Source of the DNA: Oceanibacterium hippocampi
GTDB lineage: Bacteria; Pseudomonadota; Alphaproteobacteria; Sneathiellales; Sneathiellaceae
NCBI RefSeq assembly: GCF_900172325.1
Contig: NZ_FWFR01000003.1
Span: forward strand, 558,001-622,000
Direction: 5' to 3'
Length of the DNA stretch: 64,000 bases
Of the stretch, positions 27,533-35,298 are shown piece by piece (the first letter of the stretch is position 1; each line of letters starts with the position of its first letter). The notes under the pieces are model-generated. The model saw only the letters and a list, made by a program, of their open reading frames with translations. It was not told the origin of the DNA and did not search any database. The position numbers were made by a program, and so were the translations under genes.

Positions 27533-28711
27533 ATGGCCGACCCGGAACGCCCATCGGCAGCCGCCGCCCGACCGCCGGTGCGGGCCGGCCTGTTGCGGAA
27601 CGACAGTCGAGCGATCGCCCTGTCGCTCCTCGTGCTGGCGACGCTGGCCTGCTTCGCCGCGCTCTATTTCGCCGCCGACCTGTTCCGCCCGCTGGCGATG
27701 GCGTTGATGCTGAACGTGCTGTTGTCGCCGCTGGTCCGTGGCCTTGGGCGATGGCGCGTGCCAAGTGGCGTCTCGGCCGCGCTGATCGTCTTCATGCTGC
27801 TCGGCGGCGCAGCGGGAACGATCGCCTTGCTGTCGGAACCGGCGGCCCAGTGGATCGACGAGGCGCCGTCGATCAGTCGCGAGATCAAGCAGAAGGCCGG
27901 CGCCCTGCTGCGCCCGGTCCGGAACGTGAAGGAAGCGTCGGAGGAGGTCGAGAAGCTCGCCGACACGACCCCCGGCAAGAGCCCCGAGAAGGTCGTCGTC
28001 AAGTCGGCCGGCCCGCTGGAGCGGCTGATCGCGTCGCTACAGGATATCGGCGTCGAACTCGCGATCGCCCTCGTGCTGCTCTTCTTCCTGCTCTCCTCGG
28101 GCGACGCGATGGCGGAGCGCGTCGTCGCGATGACATCGGATAACGAGCGACGGGCCCGGTATCTCAACGCGTTGCGGACAATCCAGCGCGATGCCTCCAC
28201 CTATTTCCTGACCATCTCGGCGATCAATCTCGGCCTCGGCGTGGCGGTCGGCGCCGCGCTCTATCTCGTCGGCCTGCCGAACGCGATCCTCTGGGGCGCG
28301 CTCGCGACGGTGCTGAACTACATGCCCTATCTCGGCGCGGCGATCGGAATCGGGCTGGTCGCCATCGTTGCCCTGATCACCCAGGAGACGATCGGCGCAG
28401 CAATGCTGGCGCCGGCTGTCTACGCGGCGCTGACCATTCTGGAGGGCCAGTTCATCACGCCGTCGATCCTCGGCCGGCGGCTGACGATGAGCCCGATCAA
28501 TGTCTTCCTCGCCGTGGTTTTCTGGGGCTGGCTGTGGGGCATTCCCGGCGCGCTGATGGCGGTGCCGATCCTGGTGATCGTCCGGGCGCTCGCCGACAAT
28601 GTGGCGCCCCTGCACCCGCTGTCAGAGCTGCTCAGGCCGCTAGGCGACCGGGGCGGGCCTGGCCGAGGTCCGGTCGAAGACAATCCGCGGAACAAGCAAA
28701 GGAGCGCATGA
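27533..28711 (+). CDS. AI-2E family transporter (PerM/TqsA-like)
   Basis: The 392-residue protein has the usual eight hydrophobic segments and the AI-2E/UPF0118 motifs: an N-terminal pair after residue 22, a soluble loop around 115-160, ILWGALATVLNYMPYLGAAI and ALTILEGQFITPSILGRRLT, and a last helix pair with WGWLWGIPGALMAVP. The family includes exporters of AI-2 and Na+/H+ antiporter-like proteins, so the substrate is open. The last 4 bases overlap the next gene (ATGA). Confidence 0.88.
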   Translation: MADPERPSAAAARPPVRAGLLRNDSRAIALSLLVLATLACFAALYFAADLFRPLAMALMLNVLLSPLVRGLGRWRVPSGVSAALIVFMLLGGAAGTIALLSEPAAQWIDEAPSISREIKQKAGALLRPVRNVKEASEEVEKLADTTPGKSPEKVVVKSAGPLERLIASLQDIGVELAIALVLLFFLLSSGDAMAERVVAMTSDNERRARYLNALRTIQRDASTYFLTISAINLGLGVAVGAALYLVGLPNAILWGALATVLNYMPYLGAAIGIGLVAIVALITQETIGAAMLAPAVYAALTILEGQFITPSILGRRLTMSPINVFLAVVFWGWLWGIPGALMAVPILVIVRALADNVAPLHPLSELLRPLGDRGGPGRGPVEDNPRNKQRSA

Positions 28712-29205
28712 TGGATTTTTCCCTCTCTGAAATGCTGAACCTGCGCGAGATGGTCATTCCGCTGCATGAGGTCGCGTTCAGACTCACCCTTGCCCTTCTT
28801 TTCGGCATGATCATCGGCCTCGATCGCGAATTCCGGAAGCGGCCAGCCGGGCTCCGGACGCACATGCTGGTCGCCCTCGCCGCCTCGGTCTTCACCGTCA
28901 TCACCTTCGAGCTGTTCCACGAGGTCAGCGAGATGACCGGGTCGGTCAATGCCGACCCGATCCGCGTCATCGAGGCGGTCACCGCGGGTGTCGCCTTTCT
29001 CGCCGCCGGAACGATCGTCCAGTCGCGCGGCAACGTGCGCGGCCTGACGACCGGGGCCAGCATGTGGCTGGCCGGCGCCACCGGCATGGCCTGCGGCGGC
29101 GGCTATTACGCGATCGCTGTGCTGATTGTCGCCCTCACCCTGCCGACGCTGCTTCTGCTCGGCATCGCCGAGCACCGTCTCGGGAAGTCGAAATCCGACG
29201 ACTGA
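28708..29205 (+). CDS. MgtC/SapB family membrane protein
   Basis: The 165-residue product begins MMDFSLSEMLNLREMVIPLH and carries the MgtC core: LLFGMIIGLDREFRKRPAGLRTHMLVALAAS, with AGVAFLAAGTIVQ and VRGLTTGASMWLAGATGMACGGGYY (quoted in parts). ATG 28708 lies within the stop of the AI-2E gene and has AAAGGAG upstream. MgtC proteins help in low magnesium and acid stress, in part by acting on the F-type ATPase. This is the last gene of the operon; a hairpin follows. Confidence 0.88.
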   Translation: MMDFSLSEMLNLREMVIPLHEVAFRLTLALLFGMIIGLDREFRKRPAGLRTHMLVALAASVFTVITFELFHEVSEMTGSVNADPIRVIEAVTAGVAFLAAGTIVQSRGNVRGLTTGASMWLAGATGMACGGGYYAIAVLIVALTLPTLLLLGIAEHRLGKSKSDD

Positions 29206-29228
29206 CCGGCGGATGATGGCGGACAGCA

Positions 29229-29257
29229 GAACGGGCGCTGCATCGCAGCGCCCGTTC
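29229..29257. terminator. Bidirectional hairpin terminator between convergent genes
   Basis: A perfect 13-bp stem (GAACGGGCGCTGC and its complement) closes a 3-base ATC loop, placed between the ends of the mgtC-like gene and the convergent PLDc_N gene. It lacks a long T-run. Confidence 0.75.
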
Positions 29258-29298
29258 TCCCGAAGGCAGTCGCATCAATCAGATCGAGGCGACCGGTA

Positions 29299-29475
29299 TC
29301 ACTTCGGACCGGCGACCAGCCAAGCGATCAGACCGATCACCGGCAGGAGCAGGATGACGAGGATCCAGATGACTTTCGCACCGGTCGAGGCGGAACTTCC
29401 AAGGACCTTGACGATCGCCCAGATGTCCGCGATCAGGATTATGAGGCCAAAAATGCCCCCCACTTCGACGCCCAT
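29299..29475 (-). CDS. Small PLDc_N-domain membrane protein, copy 1
   Basis: The 58-residue product starts MGVEVGGIFGLIILIADIWA and consists of two transmembrane helices separated by a short loop (SSASTGAKVIW), ending GLIAWLVAGPK. It is the phospholipase-D nuclease N-terminal (PLDc_N) module without any catalytic HKD domain. A close paralogue lies at 40895-41095. The ATG at 29475 has GAGAGGGAGAG upstream. An exact EcfG-type promoter starts 47 bases upstream. Confidence 0.82.
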   Translation of the reverse strand: MGVEVGGIFGLIILIADIWAIVKVLGSSASTGAKVIWILVILLLPVIGLIAWLVAGPK

Positions 29476-29521
29476 TGTTCTCTCCCTCTCTTGCGACGCC
29501 AAGGGCGCCCGATGCGAGGTA

Positions 29522-29547
29522 AACGGAGTGGTACGCCTTTTGGTTCC
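29522..29547 (-). promoter_or_regulatory. EcfG-type promoter of PLDc_N copy 1
   Basis: On the minus strand, GGAAC at 29547-29543 and CGTT at 29525-29522 are separated by 17 bases. The start codon is at 29475. Confidence 0.78.
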
Positions 29548-29580
29548 CCTTCGCCGGCAGAGCCTGCGAGCCGGCAGTCG

Positions 29581-30477
29581 TCAGCCGCCCGCCTGCTCGG
29601 CGATCAGCCTGGCGATGCGCGACGCCTCGTTCTCGGGCAGCGTCGAGACGAGCACGAAGAAATGCGTCCCCGTCTGCCACAGGACGGCCCTGGTGTTGCC
29701 ACGCACGATCGAATAGCCGTCGAAATCCTCGGCCCTGGCCATCGGAAAACCCGGAACATCCGGCGGTTGCGCAGGCCTGTCCGCGCGGCGGGCGAAAAGC
29801 ATCAGCCGCCGCCCGGCCGTATCGGCGTAATCCGCCTCGAAAGCGTCGCCGGCGATACCGCTCATGCGGCGCCCGCCCCTGAAGGCGAAGCCCGCCGAGT
29901 CGAGCCGGGGCGGCACGATCGCGATCGAGCCGTCCCTGCCGCCGAGACCCCGGATCGAACCCGGCAGGCGGGCGGTAACGCCGTCCGAAAAGGACGCGAT
30001 CGCCTGCCCCACGAACTGACGCTGGGCCAACCGTTCCCAGTTCGCCGCCTCGATCTCACCGCGCACCAGCCAGGCAGCGAGCGCGCTCACCGCGGCAATG
30101 GCGAATGCCGCCGCGAGGAGCGCAATGGAATGCAGCGTCGAATACGGCCAGTAGCGGGAAATCGGCAGAAGCCCGGAGCGCCGGGACGCGGCCGGATCGT
30201 CTTCGCTCGCCCCGTCGCCATTGTTCCCGGCTGACTTCGCCTCGCCGGCGCGCCTGAGCGCCTCCAAGAAACGCTCGGGAACGGCCTCGTTCAGTACATC
30301 GTCGTCCAGTTCCGACAGGGCCGCGTTCTGCCGCCGATAGGACGCCACGATCGCGGCGTCATTGGCGTCGGTCAGCAAGTGACGCTCGACCTCCAGACGC
30401 GCTCGCGTATCAAGCCTGCCATCGACATAATCCTGCAGGGTCTTCAGATCGTAGTTCGAACGCCAGTTGAACTTCAT
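29581..30477 (-). CDS. Membrane-anchored anti-sigma factor
   Basis: The 298-residue protein begins MKFNWRSNYDLKTLQDYVDG. Its N-terminal domain has the pattern LQDYVDGRLDTRARLEVERH followed by NDAAIVASYRRQNAAL, as in anti-sigma factors of alphaproteobacterial ECF operons. No zinc-binding His-x3-Cys-x2-Cys is present. A single membrane helix lies at about residues 120-143 (LHSIALLAAAFAIAAVSALA), then a periplasmic part of 150 residues. An ECF sigma gene starts 633 bases away in the opposite direction and may be its target. An EcfG-type promoter reads toward it from 30805. Confidence 0.75.
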   Translation of the reverse strand: MKFNWRSNYDLKTLQDYVDGRLDTRARLEVERHLLTDANDAAIVASYRRQNAALSELDDDVLNEAVPERFLEALRRAGEAKSAGNNGDGASEDDPAASRRSGLLPISRYWPYSTLHSIALLAAAFAIAAVSALAAWLVRGEIEAANWERLAQRQFVGQAIASFSDGVTARLPGSIRGLGGRDGSIAIVPPRLDSAGFAFRGGRRMSGIAGDAFEADYADTAGRRLMLFARRADRPAQPPDVPGFPMARAEDFDGYSIVRGNTRAVLWQTGTHFFVLVSTLPENEASRIARLIAEQAGG

Positions 30478-31110
30478 AACAACCACTCACGGTACGGCTT
30501 CGGTTCAGGCTTCTTTCCTGTCTGATCGCGGATCCCGGAGATCGGGCTGTGACAGAAACGAGGCAGACCCGCCATCGGGATGTCGCTCCCTTGGCCAGTT
30601 CCCCGCGTATCGGCTGCCGCCCGGCCAGCCGGATGACAACGCCTTTTCATCGATCATCCCCGGCGGCCCCCGGCCGCAATCCGGACAAAACATCCATCGC
30701 GGACGCAACCCGTGCCCATCCGTGGACGTTGTCTCGATGGATCTCGCGTCTGCTCACCATTCTCCCGGGTCCTGCACTGGAACGCCTGAACAGAAGGTAA
30801 GTTCCCATCCGGTAACGCTTATTCGGCCAGTCGAGTGGCCAAGCCCGAGCCACCGGACAAGCCCTATGAGTAAGTTACTAAGTTTGCGCACCAGTCTCAA
30901 CAAACGTCAAATGAACAACAAACAGAATAGACGTTTCATGTACACATTGACCTATTTGACGCAGTTCGGCAATAGCCACCCAATCATCAACACCCACATT
31001 ATCTGTGTCCTTTGTATGACACGTAAGCCATTCATGAAATTTCGTTTGAAATCGTCGTAATCAATTCTCATTCTCTTGTCATCGTAACCGACAACCTTTG
31101 GGGGGTTACC
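30478..31110. other. 633-bp intergenic region between anti-sigma and sigma genes
   Basis: I find no supported gene here; open frames lack ribosome sites and similarity. Composition drops to A/T-rich from about 30860 to 31090. One exact EcfG-type promoter faces the anti-sigma gene (30781-30805). The size leaves room for a small RNA or long leaders. Confidence 0.5.
30781..30805 (-). promoter_or_regulatory. EcfG-type promoter facing the anti-sigma gene
   Basis: On the minus strand GGAAC (30805-30801), a 16-base spacer and CGTT (30784-30781) match the consensus exactly. The same place read on the plus strand also has GGAAC (30779-30783) followed after 17 bases by GTT, so it is nearly symmetric. 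The next start codon on the minus strand is about 300 bases downstream. Confidence 0.6.
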
Positions 31111-31659
31111 GTGACAATTAATACCGATGAGCTCATTCAGTACATCCCGCACCTCCGGCGCTTCGCTCGCGCGCTGACGCGCAGCGCAACGGAAGCCGAC
31201 GACCTCGTGCAGGATTGCCTGGAACGGGCCGTTGCGCGGATCGAGCAATTTCAGGACGGCACCAATCTCCGGGCATGGCTGTTCAAGATCATGCACAGCA
31301 TCCACATCAACGGCTGCCGTCGCCGCGCCCGGCGCGGCACCGAGGTCGAGCTGGAGGAATGGCGGGACGGCGACCAGTGCGCCCCCGTGCAGGAACTTCG
31401 CCTCGAGATCCGCGACTTCCAGCGCGCACTGAAGCAATTGCCGCGTGACAGCCAGGTCATCCTCATCCTGGTCGGCGCCCAGGGCGCGACTTACGAGGAG
31501 GCATCGGAAATCCTCGACCTGCCGATCGGGACCGTCCGTTCGCGACTGTCCCGGGCTCGCGAGAGCCTGCGCAAGTTGCAGGAGCAGACTTCCGCCGCCC
31601 CCTCCGCCAGGAAAGAGAAGCGGCGGCGGGCCCCTGCCACCGCGACCAGTTTCGCCTGA
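31111..31659 (+). CDS. ECF RNA polymerase sigma factor (EcfG/RpoE-like)
   Basis: The 182-residue protein has sigma region 2 (LRRFARALTRSATEADDLVQ, LERAVARIEQF, then TNLRAWLFKIMHSI) and region 4 (LPRDSQVILILVGAQGATYE, EILDLPIGTVRSRLSRARES). GTNxRAWLF and LxLVGAxGxxYEEAxEI closely follow alphaproteobacterial EcfG-like sigmas. The start is GTG at 31111 after a G-run. No phyR or nepR gene adjoins it, so it may be a secondary EcfG-like factor; the promoters around it make a local role in the stress island likely. The basic tail of 35 residues is unassigned. Confidence 0.88.
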   Translation: MTINTDELIQYIPHLRRFARALTRSATEADDLVQDCLERAVARIEQFQDGTNLRAWLFKIMHSIHINGCRRRARRGTEVELEEWRDGDQCAPVQELRLEIRDFQRALKQLPRDSQVILILVGAQGATYEEASEILDLPIGTVRSRLSRARESLRKLQEQTSAAPSARKEKRRRAPATATSFA

Positions 31660-31673
31660 ACGGGAGGTGCATC

Positions 31674-31868
31674 ATGCGCATCGTTGCCAGGCTCATGTCC
31701 CGCGACATTCTCCGCGCCTATGACGCCGGGGAACTCACGGAGGCTGAATGCGAGGGGGTCGAGGCCTATCTTCTCGACCATCCGGAAACACGGGCGCAAA
31801 TCGCCGATGATCGGCGACACGCGCCGGCGAATTCGAACCAGCGGCGGGACAACGTCAATAACCGCTGA
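31674..31868 (+). CDS. 64-residue protein after the sigma gene, possible mini anti-sigma factor
   Basis: The short frame starts 15 bases after the sigma gene and has GGGAGG before its ATG. The product (MRIVARLMSRDILRAYDAGE, then LTEAECEGVEAYLLDHPETR) resembles only the first helices of anti-sigma N-terminal domains, with no membrane helix. It may be a soluble minimal anti-sigma factor or the remnant of a longer one. The function is inferred from position only. Confidence 0.55.
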   Translation: MRIVARLMSRDILRAYDAGELTEAECEGVEAYLLDHPETRAQIADDRRHAPANSNQRRDNVNNR

Positions 31869-31975
31869 CCCTGATCGGATTCCGTCTTTCACTATTCACG
31901 ACAGAACCGCGAACAGGTTTTCCTCGTAACACGACAGTTCTTTCCATTTCTCTTTCATGGCGCGGGTCATTTCGC

Positions 31976-32000
31976 GGAACTGTTCAGTGACGACAGCGTT
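31976..32000 (+). promoter_or_regulatory. EcfG-type promoter of the first PRC-barrel gene
   Basis: GGAAC (31976-31980), 16 bases, CGTT (31997-32000). The start codon follows 35 bases later. Confidence 0.8.
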
Positions 32001-32035
32001 TCCTGTTCGCACTTCAACGAAAGTAAGGAAAAGCC

Positions 32036-32701
32036 ATGCTGAAGCACATTCTGATGACCACCGCCCTGACCGCTGCGATCGCCACGCCGGCGTTCGCCGA
32101 TTCGGCAACCCCGACGACGAAAGCCAACGATGACAGCGCCGTCGTTGGCGCGGTCACGATCGACTATGTCCTGAGCGCGGACCGGATCATCGGAGAGGAT
32201 GTCCGCAATGCCCAGGGCGAGACGCTCGGTTCCGTCGAGGACCTGATCGTCACCCGCGACGACCGCGTCGCCATGGCGATCCTGTCTGTCGGCGGCTTCC
32301 TCGGCATCGGCGACAAGCTGGTCGCGGTACGCTACGACGAACTGCGCCCGACCAAGGACGGCTTCATCATGTATGACGTCTCCAAGGACCAGCTCGAGAA
32401 GGCCGCCAGCTTCAGCTACGAGGAAGACGCGACTGCTGCCCGCGATCGTTATCTCCGTTCCGTCGACCGGCAGATGGACGAGTGGAACGAACGGGTGGAC
32501 CGTTATTACGATCAGGCCAAGGACAGCGCCAAGGACACCACGGCCGAGGCGAAGGGCGACCTGAAGGAGACCTGGATCGCCACCAAGCAGAAGTTCGCGG
32601 AGATGAAGAACGCGACCGGCGAGGCCTGGGACGATGCCCGAGCCTCCTTCGAGGAGGCGATGGAGGATCTGAAGCGGTCCTGGGACAACGCGAGGTCCTG
32701 A
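32036..32701 (+). CDS. Exported PRC-barrel protein with charged C-terminal helix region
   Basis: The 221-residue product begins MLKHILMTTALTAAIATPAF, a signal peptide ending near FADS. A PRC-barrel follows (residues 40-115: VLSADRIIGEDVRNAQGETL, AMAILSVGGFLGIGDKLVAV). The rest is a long charged helical region (KDSAKDTTAEAKGDLKETWI) resembling stress-associated helices. A second PRC-barrel gene is at 39920. It is expected in the periplasm; its role is unknown. It has its own EcfG-type promoter and a strong terminator. Confidence 0.85.
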   Translation: MLKHILMTTALTAAIATPAFADSATPTTKANDDSAVVGAVTIDYVLSADRIIGEDVRNAQGETLGSVEDLIVTRDDRVAMAILSVGGFLGIGDKLVAVRYDELRPTKDGFIMYDVSKDQLEKAASFSYEEDATAARDRYLRSVDRQMDEWNERVDRYYDQAKDSAKDTTAEAKGDLKETWIATKQKFAEMKNATGEAWDDARASFEEAMEDLKRSWDNARS

Positions 32702-32751
32702 CCGGCGGTCGCGGGACCACACAGCGGTCGCCGCAAGAAAACATGACGAAG

Positions 32752-32780
32752 AGAGCGGGCAGCAATGCCCGCTCTTTTTT
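32752..32780 (+). terminator. Rho-independent terminator
   Basis: AGAGCGGGC, a 6-base loop and GCCCGCTCT are followed by a run of T. It ends the PRC-barrel transcript. Confidence 0.92.
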
Positions 32781-32975
32781 GTGCACGAACGTCAGGGGAG
32801 AAATGTCGCGAACTGCATATTGTGATCGCCGCAAATAAATTTCTCAGGGAATCGGATCACAACTTACTGGCGATACCGAGAGCCGAAACGATGACGGCGC
32901 CGACCGTGGTGGATCCATTCCCCCCCGACGCTCGACGCCGTCTCGGTATGCAGCGATCAGGATGCGCGACCGCTG

Positions 32976-33155
32976 TCAGGCAGCCGGCGGACGGCGCCCC
33001 CGCACCACGTGCATGATCAAGGACACCACCAACAGAACGAGAAACACGAAGAACAGGATCTTCGCGATTTCGGCCGTCGCCGCAGCCACGCCGCCAAACC
33101 CGAGGACGCCGGCGACGATCGCGACGACAAAAAACACCAATGCCCAGTAAAGCAT
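32976..33155 (-). CDS. DUF1328 (YtjA-like) small membrane protein
   Basis: The 59-residue product reads [20 protein letters not shown], then [20 protein letters not shown] and [19 protein letters not shown]. The two helices with the GFGGxAxxxAxIAKILF turn are diagnostic of DUF1328. AGGAGAT stands at the right distance from the ATG. An EcfG-type promoter lies 110 bases upstream. It is a typical stress-induced small inner-membrane protein. Confidence 0.92.
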   Translation of the reverse strand: MLYWALVFFVVAIVAGVLGFGGVAAATAEIAKILFFVFLVLLVVSLIMHVVRGRRPPAA

Positions 33156-33264
33156 GTGAAATCTCCTTTCTGTCCATAGACCCGCCGGGACTCACTCCGC
33201 GACCTCCGGGCCGACAGGCGCCTGCGTGCCGCGACTCCGGTAGCGGGCGCCCTCGCTGCTCGTA

Positions 33265-33289
33265 AACGCCGCGATTGAACAAGGGTTCC
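33265..33289 (-). promoter_or_regulatory. EcfG-type promoter of the DUF1328 gene
   Basis: Minus-strand GGAAC (33289-33285), 16 bases, CGTT (33268-33265). Confidence 0.78.
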
Positions 33290-33434
33290 GAGCGCGCCCG
33301 CCGCCACCGCCCCTGACGGCAGGGCCCCCTCTCCCTACATGCAATTTCTGTGGCGCAGGCTTGGATTACCTGTAAATTATTCTTACTTCGGTACTCTCGG
33401 GAGCGTGTCTCCCCCAGCAGTGAAGAAGATATTC

Positions 33435-33845
33435 ATGAAGCGGACCGACCGTATACAGTTGATGCTCAACGCCGAAGAGCTTGACGCGTTGGACGAATGG
33501 CGGTTCGAAATGAGGATGCCGAGCCGGGCCGCCGCGATGCGGGCCCTGATGCGCCTCGGCCTCAAGCTGGACCTCGAGCGCGAGGACCTGAACATGGATC
33601 CGCGGACGGTTTCGTCGAGCCGGATCGGCGTCGTTGACGATGTCTCGGGCCAGTCCTCGTTCGCCGACGGGATCAATGCCCTGCCGCTGGATGCGAAAAC
33701 CGCGGCATTGGCCAAGGAACTGGCAGAACTTCGAGGATCGAAACCGACCGATGCCGTGCATGAGGCCTGTGCAATGGCCCTCGAAGCCTGGCGGGAAAAG
33801 CCCGCCGCGCGACAGGGGCGTCTCAGGGTCGTCGACGACAACTGA
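33435..33845 (+). CDS. Small protein with two ribbon-helix-helix/VapB-like segments
   Basis: The 136-residue product starts MKRTDRIQLMLNAEELDALD and continues with a helix pair (MRMPSRAAAMRALMRLGLKL) like a ribbon-helix-helix DNA-binding unit. A second unit (LDAKTAALAKELAELRGSKP, then TDAVHEACAMALEAWREKPA) resembles the N-terminal part of PSK/VapB antitoxins. No toxin gene adjoins it. It may be a regulator of the stress island. No EcfG motif is seen upstream. Confidence 0.65.
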   Translation: MKRTDRIQLMLNAEELDALDEWRFEMRMPSRAAAMRALMRLGLKLDLEREDLNMDPRTVSSSRIGVVDDVSGQSSFADGINALPLDAKTAALAKELAELRGSKPTDAVHEACAMALEAWREKPAARQGRLRVVDDN

Positions 33846-33889
33846 GCAGCCTCTGCGGCTTCCATCACGTCTGAACTGCCGACCGTCGC

Positions 33890-33915
33890 GGAACCAACGG
33901 TGACGAACCGGCGTT
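33890..33915 (+). promoter_or_regulatory. EcfG-type promoter of a small lipoprotein-M48 peptidase pair
   Basis: GGAAC (33890-33894), 17 bases, CGTT (33912-33915); the start codon is at 33953. Confidence 0.78.
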
Positions 33916-33952
33916 GGTGATCGTATTCGACATCAATGTCAGGAGAGAAACC

Positions 33953-34132
33953 ATGTCCCGCCAGCCGCGCAAGTCGCCCATCAAGATCGCCACCATCGCC
34001 GCCCTTGCCGGGCTTTCGGTCCTTTCCTTCTCGCTCGCCGCCTGCGACGACGGGCCGGCCGAGGAGATCGGCGAGAATATCGACGACGCTGTCGAGGACG
34101 GCGCCGATGCGGTCAAGGACGCGACCAACTGA
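33953..34132 (+). CDS. Small entericidin-like lipoprotein
   Basis: The 59-residue product has an export signal ending in the lipobox LAAC (LSVLSFSLAACDDGPAEE), then a short acidic helix with repeats IDDAVEDGADAVKDATN. It resembles entericidin-type lipoproteins in size and layout but is more acidic. It has a preceding EcfG-type promoter and lies 14 bases from the M48 peptidase gene, so the two are probably one transcript. Confidence 0.75.
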   Translation: MSRQPRKSPIKIATIAALAGLSVLSFSLAACDDGPAEEIGENIDDAVEDGADAVKDATN

Positions 34133-34146
34133 GTCGGACTGTCCCC

Positions 34147-34911
34147 ATGAAACGCCTCGCAAGCAGCGGCGCGGTGGCCCTGGCGCTCGCCGGCATGGTC
34201 ACCGCCTGCGAAACCACGCCGGTCACCGACCGGTCCCAGCTCGTGCTCATTTCCGAGGATCAGGCGACGGCGCTCGGCGCCGATGCCTATCGTCAGATCC
34301 TGGCCGAGAAGCAGATCTCCGACGATCCCGGGAAGAACGAGATGGTCAACCGTATCGGTCGCAGGATCGCGGCCGTCTCGGATGATCCCGGTTATGACTG
34401 GGAATTCAACGTGCTGGTCGACCCGACCGCCAACGCCTTCGCATTGCCGGGCGGCAAGGTCGCGGTCAACACCGGCCTGTTCGACGTAGCCCGGACCGAG
34501 GGGCAACTCGCCGCCGTGATGGCCCATGAAGTGGGGCATGCGGTGGCCCGCCATTCGGCCGAGCGACTTTCCCGGCAAATGGTCATCGAGACAGGGCTCG
34601 GCGCTGCCGGGATGACCTCGCAGACTGCGGCGCAGTTCAGCGGCCTGCTGGCTCAGGCCGCGACCCTCGGCCTTGTCCTTCCGTTTAGCCGCAAGCAGGA
34701 GGCGGAAGCCGACGAGATCGGCCTCATCTACATGGCCCGGGCCGGCTACGACCCGCGGGAGGCGGTCGAGCTGTGGCGGAATATTGACGCACAGGCCGGC
34801 CAGCGGGCCCCGGAATTCCTCTCGACCCATCCGGCGCCGGGCAACCGGATCGAGCATCTGCAATCGATCATGCCGAAGGCGCTCGCGATTTATCGCCAGC
34901 AGAACGGCTAG
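34147..34911 (+). CDS. M48-family zinc metalloprotease lipoprotein (LoiP/YcaL-like)
   Basis: The 254-residue product starts with a lipoprotein signal (MKRLASSGAVALALAGMVTA, then CETTPVTDRS). It carries the zinc-binding HEVGH in VMAHEVGHAVARHSAERLSR and the third-ligand region EAEADEIGLIYMARAGYDP. Such peptidases, of the LoiP/BepA type, control quality of outer-membrane proteins. It follows the small lipoprotein by 14 bases. Confidence 0.9.
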   Translation: MKRLASSGAVALALAGMVTACETTPVTDRSQLVLISEDQATALGADAYRQILAEKQISDDPGKNEMVNRIGRRIAAVSDDPGYDWEFNVLVDPTANAFALPGGKVAVNTGLFDVARTEGQLAAVMAHEVGHAVARHSAERLSRQMVIETGLGAAGMTSQTAAQFSGLLAQAATLGLVLPFSRKQEAEADEIGLIYMARAGYDPREAVELWRNIDAQAGQRAPEFLSTHPAPGNRIEHLQSIMPKALAIYRQQNG

Positions 34912-35005
34912 AGCAGCAACCGGCCGCGCCAGGCGGCTCGCGTTGAAGCCTCTCCGGCTGCCTGCCAGAAGGCTGCCGGACCCGCCTCCGTGAAAGAACG
35001 CCCCC

Positions 35006-35245
35006 ATGGATTACGAGATCGCCCGCTGGATCGCCTCGATCAGCGCCGTCGTCGCGGCGAGCGTGGTAGCCGCCCGCCTGGCCCCGCGAATCACCGGATG
35101 GGGGTTCGTGATCTTCACCGTATCGTCGCTGCTCTGGGTGACGATCGGGGCGCTCGAGGGCGAACACGCGCTCGCCTTCCAGAACGTCGTGCTTACCGCG
35201 ATCAATCTGTACGGGGTCTGGCGCTGGCTACTGCGCGACGCCTGA
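35006..35245 (+). CDS. Small membrane protein, function unknown
   Basis: The 79-residue product (MDYEIARWIASISAVVAASV, then VAARLAPRITGWGFVIFTVS) has two or three hydrophobic helices and ends GVWRWLLRDA. The ATG follows a weak purine-rich sequence. I do not recognise a named family. It is on the same strand as the M48 gene and convergent to the AsmA gene. Confidence 0.55.
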   Translation: MDYEIARWIASISAVVAASVVAARLAPRITGWGFVIFTVSSLLWVTIGALEGEHALAFQNVVLTAINLYGVWRWLLRDA

Positions 35246-35298
35246 ACGCCGCGCCCCTGTTGCGCCCTCCCGATCCTTCAAAACCGGTCGCAGCTTCG

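Noticed and set aside
30467-31060. 197-codon plus-strand frame in the sigma/anti-sigma spacer
   Set aside because: It starts inside the anti-sigma gene, crosses A/T-rich non-coding DNA and has no recognisable part.
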